A stretch of 64,000 nucleotides of DNA from Methylophaga pinxianii (GCF_020447225.1 NZ_JAJAEO010000182.1:1-64000), one strand, 5' to 3'. Positions 8,572 to 18,121 are shown, numbered from the stretch's first letter. Translations and numbers: made by a program. Notes: a model not told the origin generated them from the letters alone.

Positions 8572-8766
8572 ATGATTTGGTTCCATAAACATATCTATAG
8601 CAATCATTTCGAACAAGCTGAAACACAGTTACAGCGTACCCCTGGGCCATTACCTAAATTGAAGATTCATCGTAAACCTGCATCAATTTTTGATTATCAG
8701 TTTGATGATTTTGAAATTGTCGATTATGTGGCCCAACCGCACATTAAAGCCCCGATAGCCGTCTGA
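8572..8766 (+). CDS. Small hypothetical protein upstream of hemerythrin
   Basis: A 64-residue soluble protein, proline- and aromatic-rich, with no family recognised. A GGAG-type site precedes its ATG, and its stop is one base before the hemerythrin gene's ATG, so the two are co-translated. It is the first chromosomal gene right of the recombinase operon. The intact start and ribosome site argue that insertion of the element did not cut it. Confidence 0.55.
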   Translation: MIWFHKHIYSNHFEQAETQLQRTPGPLPKLKIHRKPASIFDYQFDDFEIVDYVAQPHIKAPIAV

Positions 8767-8767
8767 T

Positions 8768-9202
8768 ATGGAAAAGGCACAGAAACCTTTATATATCGTC
8801 TGGCAGGATCACTTTCTGCAACACGAACCGGTTATTGATGAACAGCATCGTGGCGCTATCGCGATTATCAATAGCTTGCATTACTTCATTCAACAAGGTT
8901 TGACGCTGAAGCAACTCACGCCAACGGTAAACATGCTGAAGAGTTATCTAAATTTTCATTTCATTACCGAACAGGGAATTTTAGAAGCTTTGGAATGCCC
9001 ATTAATGGTGCAGTACAAATCTGAATCAGCTGAAACCTTAAAAGACTTTGATGCCTGTTATTTACAGGGTATTGCTGAGCAAGATCCAACGATATTACTG
9101 ATTTGTCTGAGAAATTGGTGGCAACAGCATCTGGAATTACATAAAAAAATCACCCCGTTTCTGCACGAGTGGAAAGGGGATTATTGTCGCGTTAATGTAT
9201 AA
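8768..9202 (+). CDS. Bacteriohemerythrin-type oxygen-binding protein
   Basis: A 144-residue four-helix protein predicted to bind O2 at a non-haem di-iron centre in the cytoplasm. Iron ligands are visible in order: W-x-D near residue 12 with a following His, DEQH at about 23-27, a helix with FHFITEQ supplying His and Glu, and QHLELH near 118-123. Length fits a single-domain hemerythrin. It is followed after 85 bases by a cytochrome b561-type gene in the same direction, which suggests a redox or oxygen-related unit. Roles in O2 delivery to methane or methanol oxidation have been proposed for such proteins in methylotrophs; that is not shown here. Confidence 0.87.
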   Translation: MEKAQKPLYIVWQDHFLQHEPVIDEQHRGAIAIINSLHYFIQQGLTLKQLTPTVNMLKSYLNFHFITEQGILEALECPLMVQYKSESAETLKDFDACYLQGIAEQDPTILLICLRNWWQQHLELHKKITPFLHEWKGDYCRVNV

Positions 9203-9287
9203 ACAAACGCCGCATTGAGAACTTAAGAGTCTTTTAAGATTACAGGTTCAAGCTACATACAACTGAGTCAATTTAAGGAATGCATAC

Positions 9288-10025
9288 ATGTCACAACAAA
9301 CCTTAAAAACATATCCGGTATGGGATCGGGGGGTTCGACTATTTCACTGGATTAATGTTTTAACGATCATCGGCTTGTTGGCAATTGGTTTAGCGTTGAT
9401 GTTCAGCAAAGAATTCGGCGTGAGCGGCGATGGCAAAATTTTGCTCAAAGCTGTGCATATCTGGGTGGGGTATGTGTTTGTTATCAATTTGTTCATTCGT
9501 TTGGTCTGGGCATTTTTTGGCAATCGCTTCGCCCGCTGGAAAGCCATGTTACCGTTTGGCAAAGTGTATAAAGTGCAATTTCAAGCCTATCTGGAAGGTC
9601 GGAAAATTGGCCAAAATGTAAATTTTCTCGGCCATAACCCGCTGGGTCGCTGGAGTATTTTACTGATGTTCTTGCTAATGATAGGGCAGGGCGTGACCGG
9701 TCTGATATTAGCCAGTACTGATTTGTATATGCCGCCATTCGGTTCACAAATAAAAACCTGGGTGGCACAGGATGAGGCTTCCATGGCGTTAATTGTGCCC
9801 GGTGATCGCGAGACAGGTATTGACCCGATTGCCTATCAGGAGATGCGGGACTTTCGTAAACCTTATCGCACTTTGCATACCTATTTCTTTTATTTGTTGA
9901 TGTTGTCGATTGTGATTCATATCACAGCTGTCATCGTCGAAGAAAAACGCAAACGTAACGGCCTGACATCGGCCATGATTACCGGTGAAAAAGTCTTTAG
10001 CGAAAAACCCTTTGATGCCGATTAG
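9288..10025 (+). CDS. Cytochrome b561-type (Ni-Fe hydrogenase b subunit family) membrane protein
   Basis: A 245-residue integral membrane di-haem cytochrome b. It opens with the family signature VWDRGVRLFHWIN, which holds the first haem-ligating His, and has about four membrane helices (residues 20-40, 60-80, 115-135 and 200-220). Further His ligands lie in AVHIWVGY and LHTYFFY. Such proteins pass electrons between the quinone pool and a partner dehydrogenase or cytochrome c. No hydrogenase genes are nearby, so the partner is unknown. AAGGA nine bases before the ATG supports the start. Confidence 0.85.
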   Translation: MSQQTLKTYPVWDRGVRLFHWINVLTIIGLLAIGLALMFSKEFGVSGDGKILLKAVHIWVGYVFVINLFIRLVWAFFGNRFARWKAMLPFGKVYKVQFQAYLEGRKIGQNVNFLGHNPLGRWSILLMFLLMIGQGVTGLILASTDLYMPPFGSQIKTWVAQDEASMALIVPGDRETGIDPIAYQEMRDFRKPYRTLHTYFFYLLMLSIVIHITAVIVEEKRKRNGLTSAMITGEKVFSEKPFDAD

Positions 10026-10034
10026 AGAAAATCG

Positions 10035-11171
10035 TTAAGCCGAATGGCGACTGGTCACCAGTCGCCGCGCTCGACGTTTTTGTAACCAGCGAACCAGTCC
10101 GGTCACAAATAATATCAACGGTAAAAATCCAGCAATAAACACCAATATCCGACCGGTCATGCCAAACACTTCACCGTTATGCAGTGGATGTAACCAGTGC
10201 ATTAACACATCGCCACCTGTATCTTGTTTAGTATCACGAAGCGCCAGAATCTCTCCAGTAATTGGATCAATCCACACCTGAGTTCTTGGAAAACGTCGAC
10301 TGGGTTCCCCCGCTTGATACAGCGCAATCCGCCAGGCTTTCTGGTTATTTAATCCGGGCGTTTCAACCCAACGTAATTCCGCGTCAGGAAACCGGTTTTT
10401 GGCAATCTCAACAGCTTGATCCGCGGTAATTCGACCAGTACTTTCGCTATAATTTAAGGCAATCTTCGGTGCGCTGGTTAATGGTGAAAATGGCTTAACC
10501 AGCATCGCTGTTTCATCAGGCAAGGCCAGTGCCGCCCCGGTGAGACTTAAAATAAATAAAAACACTAACCCATAGCTGCCAGAGAGCACATGCAAATCAT
10601 AATTCAGTCGTGCCTTACCAGAACGCAATTGCGGTTTTAATGCCTGCTTCAATCCTGCCCAACCCGGCCACCATAGCCAAATCCCTGAAATAAACGAAGT
10701 TAAAGAAATCAGCCCGATAATCCCAATCGCAATTTTGCCGGGTTTTTCCAGCAGCAGGCTGTAATGCAAATCGTAAATCCAGGTCATTGTATAATCCCCC
10801 CACAAACGGGAGCTGGTGACTTCCAATGTAAGCGGATCAACTGTCAGCATTAGCGGTGCAAAGTTTTTCCCTACCGATTCAACCGGTGTGTAATAGCGCG
10901 CCATAATCGGCCAGTCTGCGTGCATTGGCTGTTCGATGCGCCACGGATCGCTACGAGTTGGATGTGCCTGTTGCAAAGCATCGAGAATATCTTGCTGGGC
11001 AGGCATTTCATAAGGAACCGTTGTTGGCTCTATTTGCGGATTGATGATCTGGTCGATTTCCAGATAAAACACCAGAATACTGCCGGTCAGCCCCAGCAAA
11101 ACCAGCACGGCGCCGATACTTAAACCAAGATATAAATGAATGCTCAGCCAGATGCGGCGGGCGTTTTTCAT
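10035..11171 (-). CDS. PepSY-domain inner-membrane protein (siderophore/iron-uptake type)
   Basis: A 378-residue protein with four predicted membrane helices (about 10-35, 150-175, 195-215, 345-365) and periplasmic PepSY-type segments between them, including the WVDPxTG-like motif VWIDPITGEI. The family often sits beside TonB-dependent receptors and is thought to reduce or process iron-siderophore complexes in the periplasm. Here it lies 76 bases downstream of a TonB receptor gene on the same strand, consistent with one operon. It converges with the cytochrome b gene, with ten bases between stops. Confidence 0.87.
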   Translation of the reverse strand: MKNARRIWLSIHLYLGLSIGAVLVLLGLTGSILVFYLEIDQIINPQIEPTTVPYEMPAQQDILDALQQAHPTRSDPWRIEQPMHADWPIMARYYTPVESVGKNFAPLMLTVDPLTLEVTSSRLWGDYTMTWIYDLHYSLLLEKPGKIAIGIIGLISLTSFISGIWLWWPGWAGLKQALKPQLRSGKARLNYDLHVLSGSYGLVFLFILSLTGAALALPDETAMLVKPFSPLTSAPKIALNYSESTGRITADQAVEIAKNRFPDAELRWVETPGLNNQKAWRIALYQAGEPSRRFPRTQVWIDPITGEILALRDTKQDTGGDVLMHWLHPLHNGEVFGMTGRILVFIAGFLPLILFVTGLVRWLQKRRARRLVTSRHSA

Positions 11172-11247
11172 GGTGGGCGTTTATCCGAATGACGTAGCTG
11201 ATTCGCTGCTGAACGCTCGACAGCAAATCAATGAAAAAATGAATACT

Positions 11248-13275
11248 CTAAAAGTCTACCTGAACCGAGCCATATACAGCTCGTCCATCGCCCGGGGAGT
11301 GCATGCTTTCAGTATTTAACCAAACGTATTCGTAATCGCGGTCAAATACATTTTTCAGTTCCATTGCCAGTTTAACTTTATCGGTAAGTGCATAACTGGC
11401 TGAAGCATTAACCAAAACATACTGACCAAATTTTCGTGTGTCATTATCGACGGTCAGATAATAATCATCTTGTGCGCTGACCCAGCTGGACAGTTTCAGC
11501 TTTGGGTTCGCCTGATAATCGATACCGGCATCAATTAAATAGTTCGGCACATGATCAATCTCATTGCCCTTGGAGCCCAGTTTATCTGAACCCGCTTTGA
11601 GGATTTCCGAGTCCTGAAATGCCGCGGCAAACCATAACCCTAATTTTTCGGTGGCTTGTGCATTAAATTGAATATCGACGCCACGACGTTCGGTTTTACC
11701 AATATTTTCACTGTCATTATTGGCATCACCTAACTTTGTTTTGAATTCTCCCGAGGCAACTTGTTCCCAAAAGGCAACGCGGCCATTTAGCCAATCGGTC
11801 GGGGTGAATTTCAGTCCGATTTCCCAGCCTTCGTTGATAGACGCATCCAAATCATCGGAGAAAACATTTTTCTGGTAGCTGGCAGCACCTGAAGCGACTT
11901 GAAAGGTTTTACCCCAGTTACCGTAAACCGCATAACGGTCGGTGAGTGAATACACCGCACTGAATTTTGGTTGGCTGATATTGCCATAATCGTTTATATC
12001 ACGATGCACACCGGCATCATTCAAGCTGCCGCGAACCGTATCCACGCGATAAGCAGGAACCAGTTTTAACTTTTCGGTCGGTTTGTAAATGGCCTGAACA
12101 AAGCCGCCGTAGATATCAAAGTCAAACTTTTGATCACGAGTCTGCGAGGTCCGATTTCTAAAATCATCGACAATATAACGGCGGCTTTCATTGTCCTGAA
12201 ACTCGGCGCTCAATCCACCCATCAAGGCGAACTCATGTGCCCAACTCACATCAGGCCGCCAGGTTAACGTACTTAAAGCGCCTTTATGATCTTCCTGGGT
12301 GATGCGTTCATTATGATTGCCTCCTGCGGCAAAGGTCACATAGCGATATTCATCAAGCTGATTCAGATAGGCTTTGGTATTCCAGAACAGGTTATCGCTG
12401 AGATCAACATCCAGGTGTGCACTGAATTGATTCATCGAGCGATCCCCGCCATCCGGAGCATTATGAGGACGGGATTGTTCTGGATCATCACGGGCTTCAA
12501 AACGGGTTAAGTAACCTGCCTCTTCTGCATCGGCCTGACCATGACGGGCGATAAAACCAATCTGAGCACGGCCACTTTCCGGTGTATAAAACCATTTACC
12601 GGAAAACGTGCTTTTTTCGATATCACTATGATCACGGTAACGATTTGAATCCAAATAACTGACCGCATAGTTTTGTGAAAAACCGTTGTTTTCGATACCA
12701 CTTACAAATTGCACATGACGAGTATCAAAGCTGCCGTAGCTGGCACGCGCTTTATTATAATTGCCGCCTTGTTGGGTCAGTATGTCGGCGTTGCCAGCAA
12801 TATTATGTAATCCATATCGCGGGTCATTGGTGCCGCGAACCACTTCAATACTCTCAATTTCAAGTGGTGTCAGTAATTCCAGATACGGCATATTGCCGGA
12901 ATTCTGATTGCTCGGAACCCCATCAATCAGCAATTTAACGGCGTTAATTTCGCCTTCACCATTAAAGCCCCGAAAAGAGATTTTGCCGGACTCATTCCCC
13001 ATCCCATATTGTGTGAGCATTACACCAGGCATTTGATCAAACAATTGCCAGGTGTAATTCACGTTTTGATCTTCAATGCGGTCCTGGCTCAATACATCCA
13101 CAGAAGTCGAGAGATTACGTGAAGTCAGTGGGCCAATATTCTCTCCAGACACCACCATGCCGCCCAGACTCAAGCTGGCGTCATCCAATAGATTGGAGGA
13201 TTCGGCATATACACCATTGGCATAAATTACGGCCAGCGCCATGCTGATGGGTTTAAGTCTTTTTATTATTGTCAT
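11248..13275 (-). CDS. TonB-dependent outer-membrane receptor
   Basis: Active uptake of a chelate (probably a ferric siderophore) across the outer membrane. The ATG at 13275 starts a clear signal peptide (MTIIKRLKP, a hydrophobic run, YAESS); the longer open frame to 13362 is not needed. The plug domain spans about residues 45-155, with the QRIEDQN-like and LLIDGVP segments and the EVVRGTNDPRYG motif. A 22-strand barrel follows and ends in the C-terminal Phe (VQVDF) required for outer-membrane insertion. Total about 675 residues, normal for the family. The PepSY gene follows in the same direction. Substrate cannot be told from sequence; I saw no clear Fur box. Confidence 0.9.
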   Translation of the reverse strand: MTIIKRLKPISMALAVIYANGVYAESSNLLDDASLSLGGMVVSGENIGPLTSRNLSTSVDVLSQDRIEDQNVNYTWQLFDQMPGVMLTQYGMGNESGKISFRGFNGEGEINAVKLLIDGVPSNQNSGNMPYLELLTPLEIESIEVVRGTNDPRYGLHNIAGNADILTQQGGNYNKARASYGSFDTRHVQFVSGIENNGFSQNYAVSYLDSNRYRDHSDIEKSTFSGKWFYTPESGRAQIGFIARHGQADAEEAGYLTRFEARDDPEQSRPHNAPDGGDRSMNQFSAHLDVDLSDNLFWNTKAYLNQLDEYRYVTFAAGGNHNERITQEDHKGALSTLTWRPDVSWAHEFALMGGLSAEFQDNESRRYIVDDFRNRTSQTRDQKFDFDIYGGFVQAIYKPTEKLKLVPAYRVDTVRGSLNDAGVHRDINDYGNISQPKFSAVYSLTDRYAVYGNWGKTFQVASGAASYQKNVFSDDLDASINEGWEIGLKFTPTDWLNGRVAFWEQVASGEFKTKLGDANNDSENIGKTERRGVDIQFNAQATEKLGLWFAAAFQDSEILKAGSDKLGSKGNEIDHVPNYLIDAGIDYQANPKLKLSSWVSAQDDYYLTVDNDTRKFGQYVLVNASASYALTDKVKLAMELKNVFDRDYEYVWLNTESMHSPGDGRAVYGSVQVDF

Positions 13276-13401
13276 GATGTGAGTCACGTCTGATAAATGG
13301 TTAGGATTTACAATCCCAAAAGCATAACGATCTCTGTGCCAATAGAAATACGTGATATGCATGAGTGGTGTGGCAAAAGCCTGAATTTATGATTAATCCC
13401 G

Positions 13402-14076
13402 CTAACAATGCCCCAATTCTGCTAATGAAGTGGTTTCCGCATCGCCAACAATAATATGATCCAGCACGCGAATATCCACCAGCTCCAACGCACTGCGTAA
13501 CCGTTTGGTGATCTGAATATCTGACTGACTCGGCTCAGCCACACCGGAAGGATGATTATGGGCAAAAATCACTGCCGCTGCATTATGTTTCAACGCCTGC
13601 TTCACCACCTCACGCGGATACACACTGGCCCCATCAATCGTGCCACGAAACAATGGCTCAAAACTGATCAACCGATGCCGGGTATCGAGAAACAGACAGG
13701 CAAAGACTTCATGGGGAAAATGCCGTAACTGGCGTTGCAGATAAAGCCGGGTAGTTGCCGCATCGGTAAACGCATTGCCACGCGTCAAAGTTGATTCCAG
13801 ATGCCGACGACTCATTTCCAGTACCGCCTGCAACTGCACAAACTTCGCCGTGCCCAAACCATGCTGCTGACAAAAGCTGTGATGATCGGCTTCAAATAAA
13901 GCCCGTAAACCACCAAAGTCGGAAAGCAGTTTTCGAGCTAAATCCACAGCCGAAATTCCGGTAACACCCGTTCGAAGAAAGATAGCCAAGAGCTCAGCAT
14001 CCGATAATGCTGCAGCCCCTGATTGAAGCAGTTTTTCACGCGGCCGTTCATCTGCCGGCCAGTCCTTGATTGCCAT
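13402..14076 (-). CDS. radC: RadC family JAB/MPN-domain protein
   Basis: A 224-residue protein with an N-terminal UPF0758 helix-hairpin-helix region ([13 protein letters not shown], residues 20-32) and a C-terminal MPN domain carrying HNHPSG, the JAMM metal site, followed by a downstream Asp in SQSDI. The name comes from an old link to DNA repair that has been withdrawn in E. coli; its role is uncertain. Full length. radC is a known integration site for Tn554-type elements, but here it is intact and 5 kb from the recombinases. Confidence 0.93.
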   Translation of the reverse strand: MAIKDWPADERPREKLLQSGAAALSDAELLAIFLRTGVTGISAVDLARKLLSDFGGLRALFEADHHSFCQQHGLGTAKFVQLQAVLEMSRRHLESTLTRGNAFTDAATTRLYLQRQLRHFPHEVFACLFLDTRHRLISFEPLFRGTIDGASVYPREVVKQALKHNAAAVIFAHNHPSGVAEPSQSDIQITKRLRSALELVDIRVLDHIIVGDAETTSLAELGHC

Positions 14077-14653
14077 AATTCGCTCCCTGCGATTTTGGAA
14101 TAGATTGAAAATTAAATTTAACGGTGTAATCAGTTAAAAACAATCTGAGATTATCTGTTTTGTGAACGGTGACTTTTTGTGGCAACTTGCAACAATGAAT
14201 CATAAGGGATATTTCATAACATTAAGTGTCAGACTCGTTTAAGCGTTCGTTGAGAAAGCGAACATCATGGCAAAAGCCTTCAATCGCTCAACGTCGAAAC
14301 AAATTGCGCACTGGACAAAAATCGGCGAAATGATGGAAGACATTCCCGACCTGTTGTATGAATTTGTAAAACAAGCCATCCTTGCCAAGGATGAAAAGAG
14401 GCCGTAAAGCTTGAGGCTTATGAGTTTGACTAAGAATATACAAGTCTTAAAAAAACACAGATGTTTAAAAAGCAGTTAAAAACTGTATCCCAATCAAAAA
14501 AAGAATTTGGTTTGTATAAATGAAACTGAACGTATCGGATTAGTCGTTAATTGCACGTAAATTTTTAAAAAATAGAAGAATTTAAACAGTTAGCCCTGCC
14601 AAAGCATATCCATGGAGCCTAATGGGAATGAATCAGTGTCATCTTAACGGCGT
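14077..14653. other. Long gene-poor stretch upstream of radC
   Basis: This 577-base stretch holds the ParD-like pseudogene (14216-14407) and otherwise AT-rich sequence with no coding signal I can support. It probably includes the radC promoter near its left edge. It marks the start of the accessory region that runs to about 19.7 kb. Confidence 0.6.
14216..14407 (+). pseudogene. ParD-like antitoxin gene, inactivated
   Basis: The frame from ATG 14267 reads AKAFNRSTSKQIAHW and KIGEMMED, which I recognise as the ParD-like antitoxin family (about 65-75 residues). Upstream in the same frame the sequence reads T-L-S-V-R-L-V, stop, A-F-V-E-K-A-N-I-M, matching the expected N-terminus except for a TAA at 14240-14242. 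The likely original start is now ATA (14216), placed correctly after an AAGGGAT ribosome site. So the gene has lost its start and gained a nonsense codon. No toxin partner is next to it. Confidence 0.65.
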
Positions 14654-16453
14654 TTACTGGCAACTACCCCCATCAATAAAACTCACAATGCCATCGAAGT
14701 TGCTCCTAAGGGCACAGCGAGTGTTCGAGCCTGGGACATACACGTTCCCATCAGAGCCGGACAGGACCTCCCGGAGGGGGCCGGATAGAATATCTATGGT
14801 GCCATACTGGGGGCCACCGGAAGGAGACATGATGTTATTGGATATTCTTGCCGAATATGCAGCAGGGCCATTACCGACAAAGATAGAGGAGTATCGAGAG
14901 CTTACGGTGTTTCCGTCTATAGTTAGATTGGTAACCGAGCCATTCTGCGCCTGAATGCCTGAAGCTCTGGAGTTCACGGAATTCCTCAGAATAGAAATGC
15001 CGTCTCCGCTTCTCATGTCGATTCCAGATCTCGCAACGTCGATTGTGTTGTCATACACAATGGTGTTGTCGGCATTCTGTAAGACGACGCCATAAGTGCT
15101 GGAATTATTATTCTCTAAGTTCATGCCGCCGAGCACACTGTTGTTAGCCATCTGAACCATGTAGGAATCACCACTACCAAAAGTGCCTGACAAGCTTCCT
15201 TCCGAGCCTGGTGTGGTGAAACCCACCTCAACTCCGCTGTCCGCACCCCTTAGAGGAAGGACGGTGTTGCCGCTAAGCAGTGTTCTGCCGGCTGCAAGCT
15301 CGGTCGTGCCACTGACAATGAAGTCACCGTTGGCAACGACGATGTCACCGCCACTAGCGTCGTCGAGTGCCGATTGCAGTGCCGATTGCCCATCCGAAGA
15401 GTCTACCTGGACGATTGAGGTGATCTGTTCACCATTCCAGGAGTTGACTGCGGCCTCCGTTTCGACGCTGATGATAGGTTCCGAGGTAATGATTTCTGTT
15501 TGGTTATTAGTGACTATGTCCACGTCGCGAACAACAGTCTCGGTCATGCGTCGTTCCATGAAGTTCAAGGTACGAGTGGTTCGGGATGGGCGCTGGAAAG
15601 GTAAACTCAAGCGGGCATAGCCGATAGTCTGCTGACCGCGCGGACCATCTTCCTGCACTGTAACCCCCGCCGTGAACCGTAGTCCGGGCAGAAGTTTTCC
15701 GAGACGGCTATTCAGGGCTCGGGCGGTGAATTCCAATCTCCCACGAGGGCCGCGAACGGGCTCCATCCCCGAAGCATCGAAATAATAGCCGCCGACGAAG
15801 GCTCTCAGATCCATACCGGAAGCTGTGTCGAAAACTGGTATGCGGAAACCAACCTCAATATCAAAGCCGGTCAGTGCTTTCTCCCTTACTAAACCACTAG
15901 TCGTGGTAGTCCTTCGCTGCGTCTCTATGGCGAGGTTGGCGGGGTTAAAGAACGATTCGCTCACCTGGGTAGTAGTCGTGGGCAATTCCATTCGTTTCTC
16001 GCGATTACCTAGCGGGAGGTAAAGATTGCCTCGCAGATCTATGTCTTTGCTGAGCGCTTCGCCACCCAGAACGCCTTGGTAGAAACGATTGCCCATAGAT
16101 GAACGCCGCAGATCGAAGTAGCCATATCCGCCGAGGTTCCAGCCGTTGCGCAGCATGCGCCGCATGCCTAAACCGATATTGCCTTCTCGAGCGTTCTGGT
16201 CATCAAACATCCCACGCAGATCGACGAATATTAGGCTGTCTTGGGTTTGTGTCAGAGGTATGAACATACTGCCTTCGCCCAGTGATCGTTCATCACTGAC
16301 ACGTCCGCCGAGCTCAAACCTCGACTCCCACTTATTGTTAGTGGAATCATATGACTGGTCTTCAGCAGCCGCTTCCTTTGTGATCGCAGGGTGGCTCAAT
16401 AACCCCGCCACGGCAGTCGCCCATAGTAACGAGCGAATAGCATCCATCTTCAT
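14654..16453 (-). CDS. Inverse-autotransporter-like beta-barrel fused to beta-helix passenger
   Basis: About 599 residues from the ATG at 16453, with a signal peptide ending near AITKEAAA. Residues about 40-290 look like an outer-membrane barrel of the intimin/inverse-autotransporter type (GLGMRRMLRNGWNLGGYGYFD, alternating aromatic strands). A linker with the TETVVRDVDIV repeat region follows. Residues about 350-560 form a right-handed parallel beta-helix, with N-T-I and N-S-V turns such as ADNTIVYDNTI and LTIDGNTV. The gene is markedly richer in G and C than its neighbours, suggesting transfer. It may be a surface adhesin or glycan-binding protein. Genes on both sides are broken or mobile. 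Confidence 0.65.
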   Translation of the reverse strand: MKMDAIRSLLWATAVAGLLSHPAITKEAAAEDQSYDSTNNKWESRFELGGRVSDERSLGEGSMFIPLTQTQDSLIFVDLRGMFDDQNAREGNIGLGMRRMLRNGWNLGGYGYFDLRRSSMGNRFYQGVLGGEALSKDIDLRGNLYLPLGNREKRMELPTTTTQVSESFFNPANLAIETQRRTTTTSGLVREKALTGFDIEVGFRIPVFDTASGMDLRAFVGGYYFDASGMEPVRGPRGRLEFTARALNSRLGKLLPGLRFTAGVTVQEDGPRGQQTIGYARLSLPFQRPSRTTRTLNFMERRMTETVVRDVDIVTNNQTEIITSEPIISVETEAAVNSWNGEQITSIVQVDSSDGQSALQSALDDASGGDIVVANGDFIVSGTTELAAGRTLLSGNTVLPLRGADSGVEVGFTTPGSEGSLSGTFGSGDSYMVQMANNSVLGGMNLENNNSSTYGVVLQNADNTIVYDNTIDVARSGIDMRSGDGISILRNSVNSRASGIQAQNGSVTNLTIDGNTVSSRYSSIFVGNGPAAYSARISNNIMSPSGGPQYGTIDILSGPLREVLSGSDGNVYVPGSNTRCALRSNFDGIVSFIDGGSCQ

Positions 16454-16660
16454 GCGCCCCAATTTGTGTTAATTACAGTACGATTGGGGGAAATGAGCAT
16501 TTCAGAAACACTAATCTATTCGGGTCCAGTAGTTCTGCTGCTGCCCTGTCAGAGTCGGGCTAATTCAACTTAGCCTCCCCCAATAAACAGTATGCCATCA
16601 GAGGTTTTGCACAACAACCTTGAACACCGAGCTAAACGATCATTTGGGCACGCGAAGTTC

Positions 16661-17172
16661 TCAGCGACAATTATCCAATTCGTGCTGTGAATATTTGGGG
16701 TCAGAGTAAAAACTCACCCTTTTTTGGTTGGTTTTAGGGCCACGTCTCATAGCAATCACACGCCGCCCTGTTAACGCTTGAATTTGCTGTTTGAATTTGT
16801 TGTTTCTCAAAGCAAGTTCTTTTGAACAGATGACCTGATATTTTTGACAATATTCCGGTCAAGTTGGGATGAAAACAGAGATTGGTAGGCTTTAACACGC
16901 TCCCATCCGTTGGACCTAACGTAGTGTCTGCCTAAATTTTGTATCATCTTTGATACACAGCTATCACTTTTCGGTGTAACAAGAAGATGAACATGATTTG
17001 TCATGAAAACCCACGCATGAATCAAAACATCATTGTCTTTAGCTGCTTGTGCTAACCAAGAGGCATACGCAGCAAAATCATCAGGTTTTGCAAAACAAGC
17101 CTGTCGGTTGGTGCCACGCTGGATTATATGCTGAGGGATAGCAGGTAAACACAAACGTGGTAAACGCGCCAT
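16661..17172 (-). pseudogene. REP-associated tyrosine transposase (RAYT, Y1 family), broken
   Basis: The intact 121-codon frame starts MARLPRLCLP and includes the HUH motif (MTNHVHLLVTP, His-x-His) of the IS200/IS605-like Y1 transposases. Family members run to about 220 residues or more. After GRHYVR the sequence jumps to a C-terminal-type segment (ERVKAYQSLFSSQLD), so a central block that should include the catalytic Tyr is missing. A frameshift near 16807 then breaks the tail: a shifted frame continues with ALRNNKFKQQIQALTGRR. Two lesions make this a pseudogene. It sits inside 23-bp inverted repeats (see next entry). Confidence 0.85.
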
Positions 17173-17275
17173 ATATCATCCTTGATATTTTTGGTTATCA
17201 TTTAAAGCAGAGTTTAACTAATTGAATTTCTTTTTGGGTTCAAATCCATGTATTTTTACTCTGACTCCAAATATT
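16690..17275. repeat. 23-bp inverted repeats bounding the RAYT remnant
   Basis: The left copy (16690-16712) contains TTTGGGGTCAGAGTAAAAA and the right copy (17253-17275) contains its reverse complement with one change (GACTCC for GACCCC): 22 of 23 positions match. They flank the transposase remnant at both ends and so define a unit of about 586 bp. A partial copy of the core (GTCAGAGTAA) recurs near 18299-18308. Confidence 0.75.
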
Positions 17276-17398
17276 TCATTCTATTGGCTATCTTTTCAGT
17301 AGGTGCGTTTGGAATAGCGAGGTTTCTTGTCTAAATACTTTCAAGCCAGACTGCTTTGCCGCACGGCCTATTTATGAAAACTATTGGGATATTTTTTG

Positions 17399-18121
17399 AT
17401 GGATAGAGACTGGAGACTTCAGGCCACAGGCAATTTATCTGAAGATTGGAATAACCCTTGGGACGGGCAAGTTATTCCTAAAGGTTCACGACTTACAGTT
17501 GTTACTGTCGCAAAACTGAACTCTAAGAAGCAAATTACTATTCCAGTTCCAAATGGCTCTGCCATTCTTTTGAGCGCATCACAGAAGAGTCATTCCAGGG
17601 CCAAGGAGCTTCGAGCAAAAAGCAAAATAGATTCATCCATAAAAAAAGAAGTTGAATTTCTTACTGAAGGTGATGCATTTGACTTCCTTGAAGATACAAT
17701 TCAATCAATTATTTTGGCTCTAGCGGCGATAGAAGCGTTCGCAAATGAGGTAATTCCAGATAACTTTGAATATGCACATTTTCGTAAGAGTAAAATTATT
17801 TTAGAGACTGCCAACAAGCAACAAATTGAGAGATATATTTCCCTAGAAGAGAAGCTGGATCAAGTGCTTCCAGAAGTCTTAGGAGTTAAATCACTTAAAA
17901 ACCACAGGTCTTGGTCTGAGTTTAAAAAGTTAAAGAAACTGCGAGATCGAATCATTCATATGAAAACGCAGGACAGGAAGTCTTCAGGACCTGAAAACGA
18001 TACGTTGTGGCATCAACTTCTCATTCTAAGCATGCCACATAAAACAGCGTTTGATGTCATTCGATACTTCACTTCAAAGATGGACTCTCCACCGCAATGG
18101 GTTGAATATGCATCTTTGTAG
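17399..18121 (+). CDS. Hypothetical protein with HEPN-like RxxxxH motif
   Basis: About 240 residues from the ATG at 17399; the TTG at 17384 is less likely. The C-terminal half is helical: a helix with AIEAFANEVI, then SLEEKLDQVLP, then KKLKKLRDRIIHMK, which contains an R-x4-H motif. This helix order and the Arg-His pair resemble HEPN domains (nucleotide-binding or RNase folds common in toxin and defence proteins). The N-terminal 80 residues are unassigned. It stands alone between the RAYT remnant and cassette-like genes, with no obvious antitoxin partner. Function is not established. Confidence 0.6.
   Translation: MDRDWRLQATGNLSEDWNNPWDGQVIPKGSRLTVVTVAKLNSKKQITIPVPNGSAILLSASQKSHSRAKELRAKSKIDSSIKKEVEFLTEGDAFDFLEDTIQSIILALAAIEAFANEVIPDNFEYAHFRKSKIILETANKQQIERYISLEEKLDQVLPEVLGVKSLKNHRSWSEFKKLKKLRDRIIHMKTQDRKSSGPENDTLWHQLLILSMPHKTAFDVIRYFTSKMDSPPQWVEYASL

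Noticed and set aside
13402-14076. radC as the insertion site of the recombinase element
   Set aside because: radC is intact and 5 kb from the recombinase operon with ordinary chromosomal genes between.
14622-15620. Plus-strand open frames of 110 and 145 codons
   Set aside because: They are antisense shadows of the GC-rich barrel/beta-helix gene, with low-complexity composition and no ribosome site.
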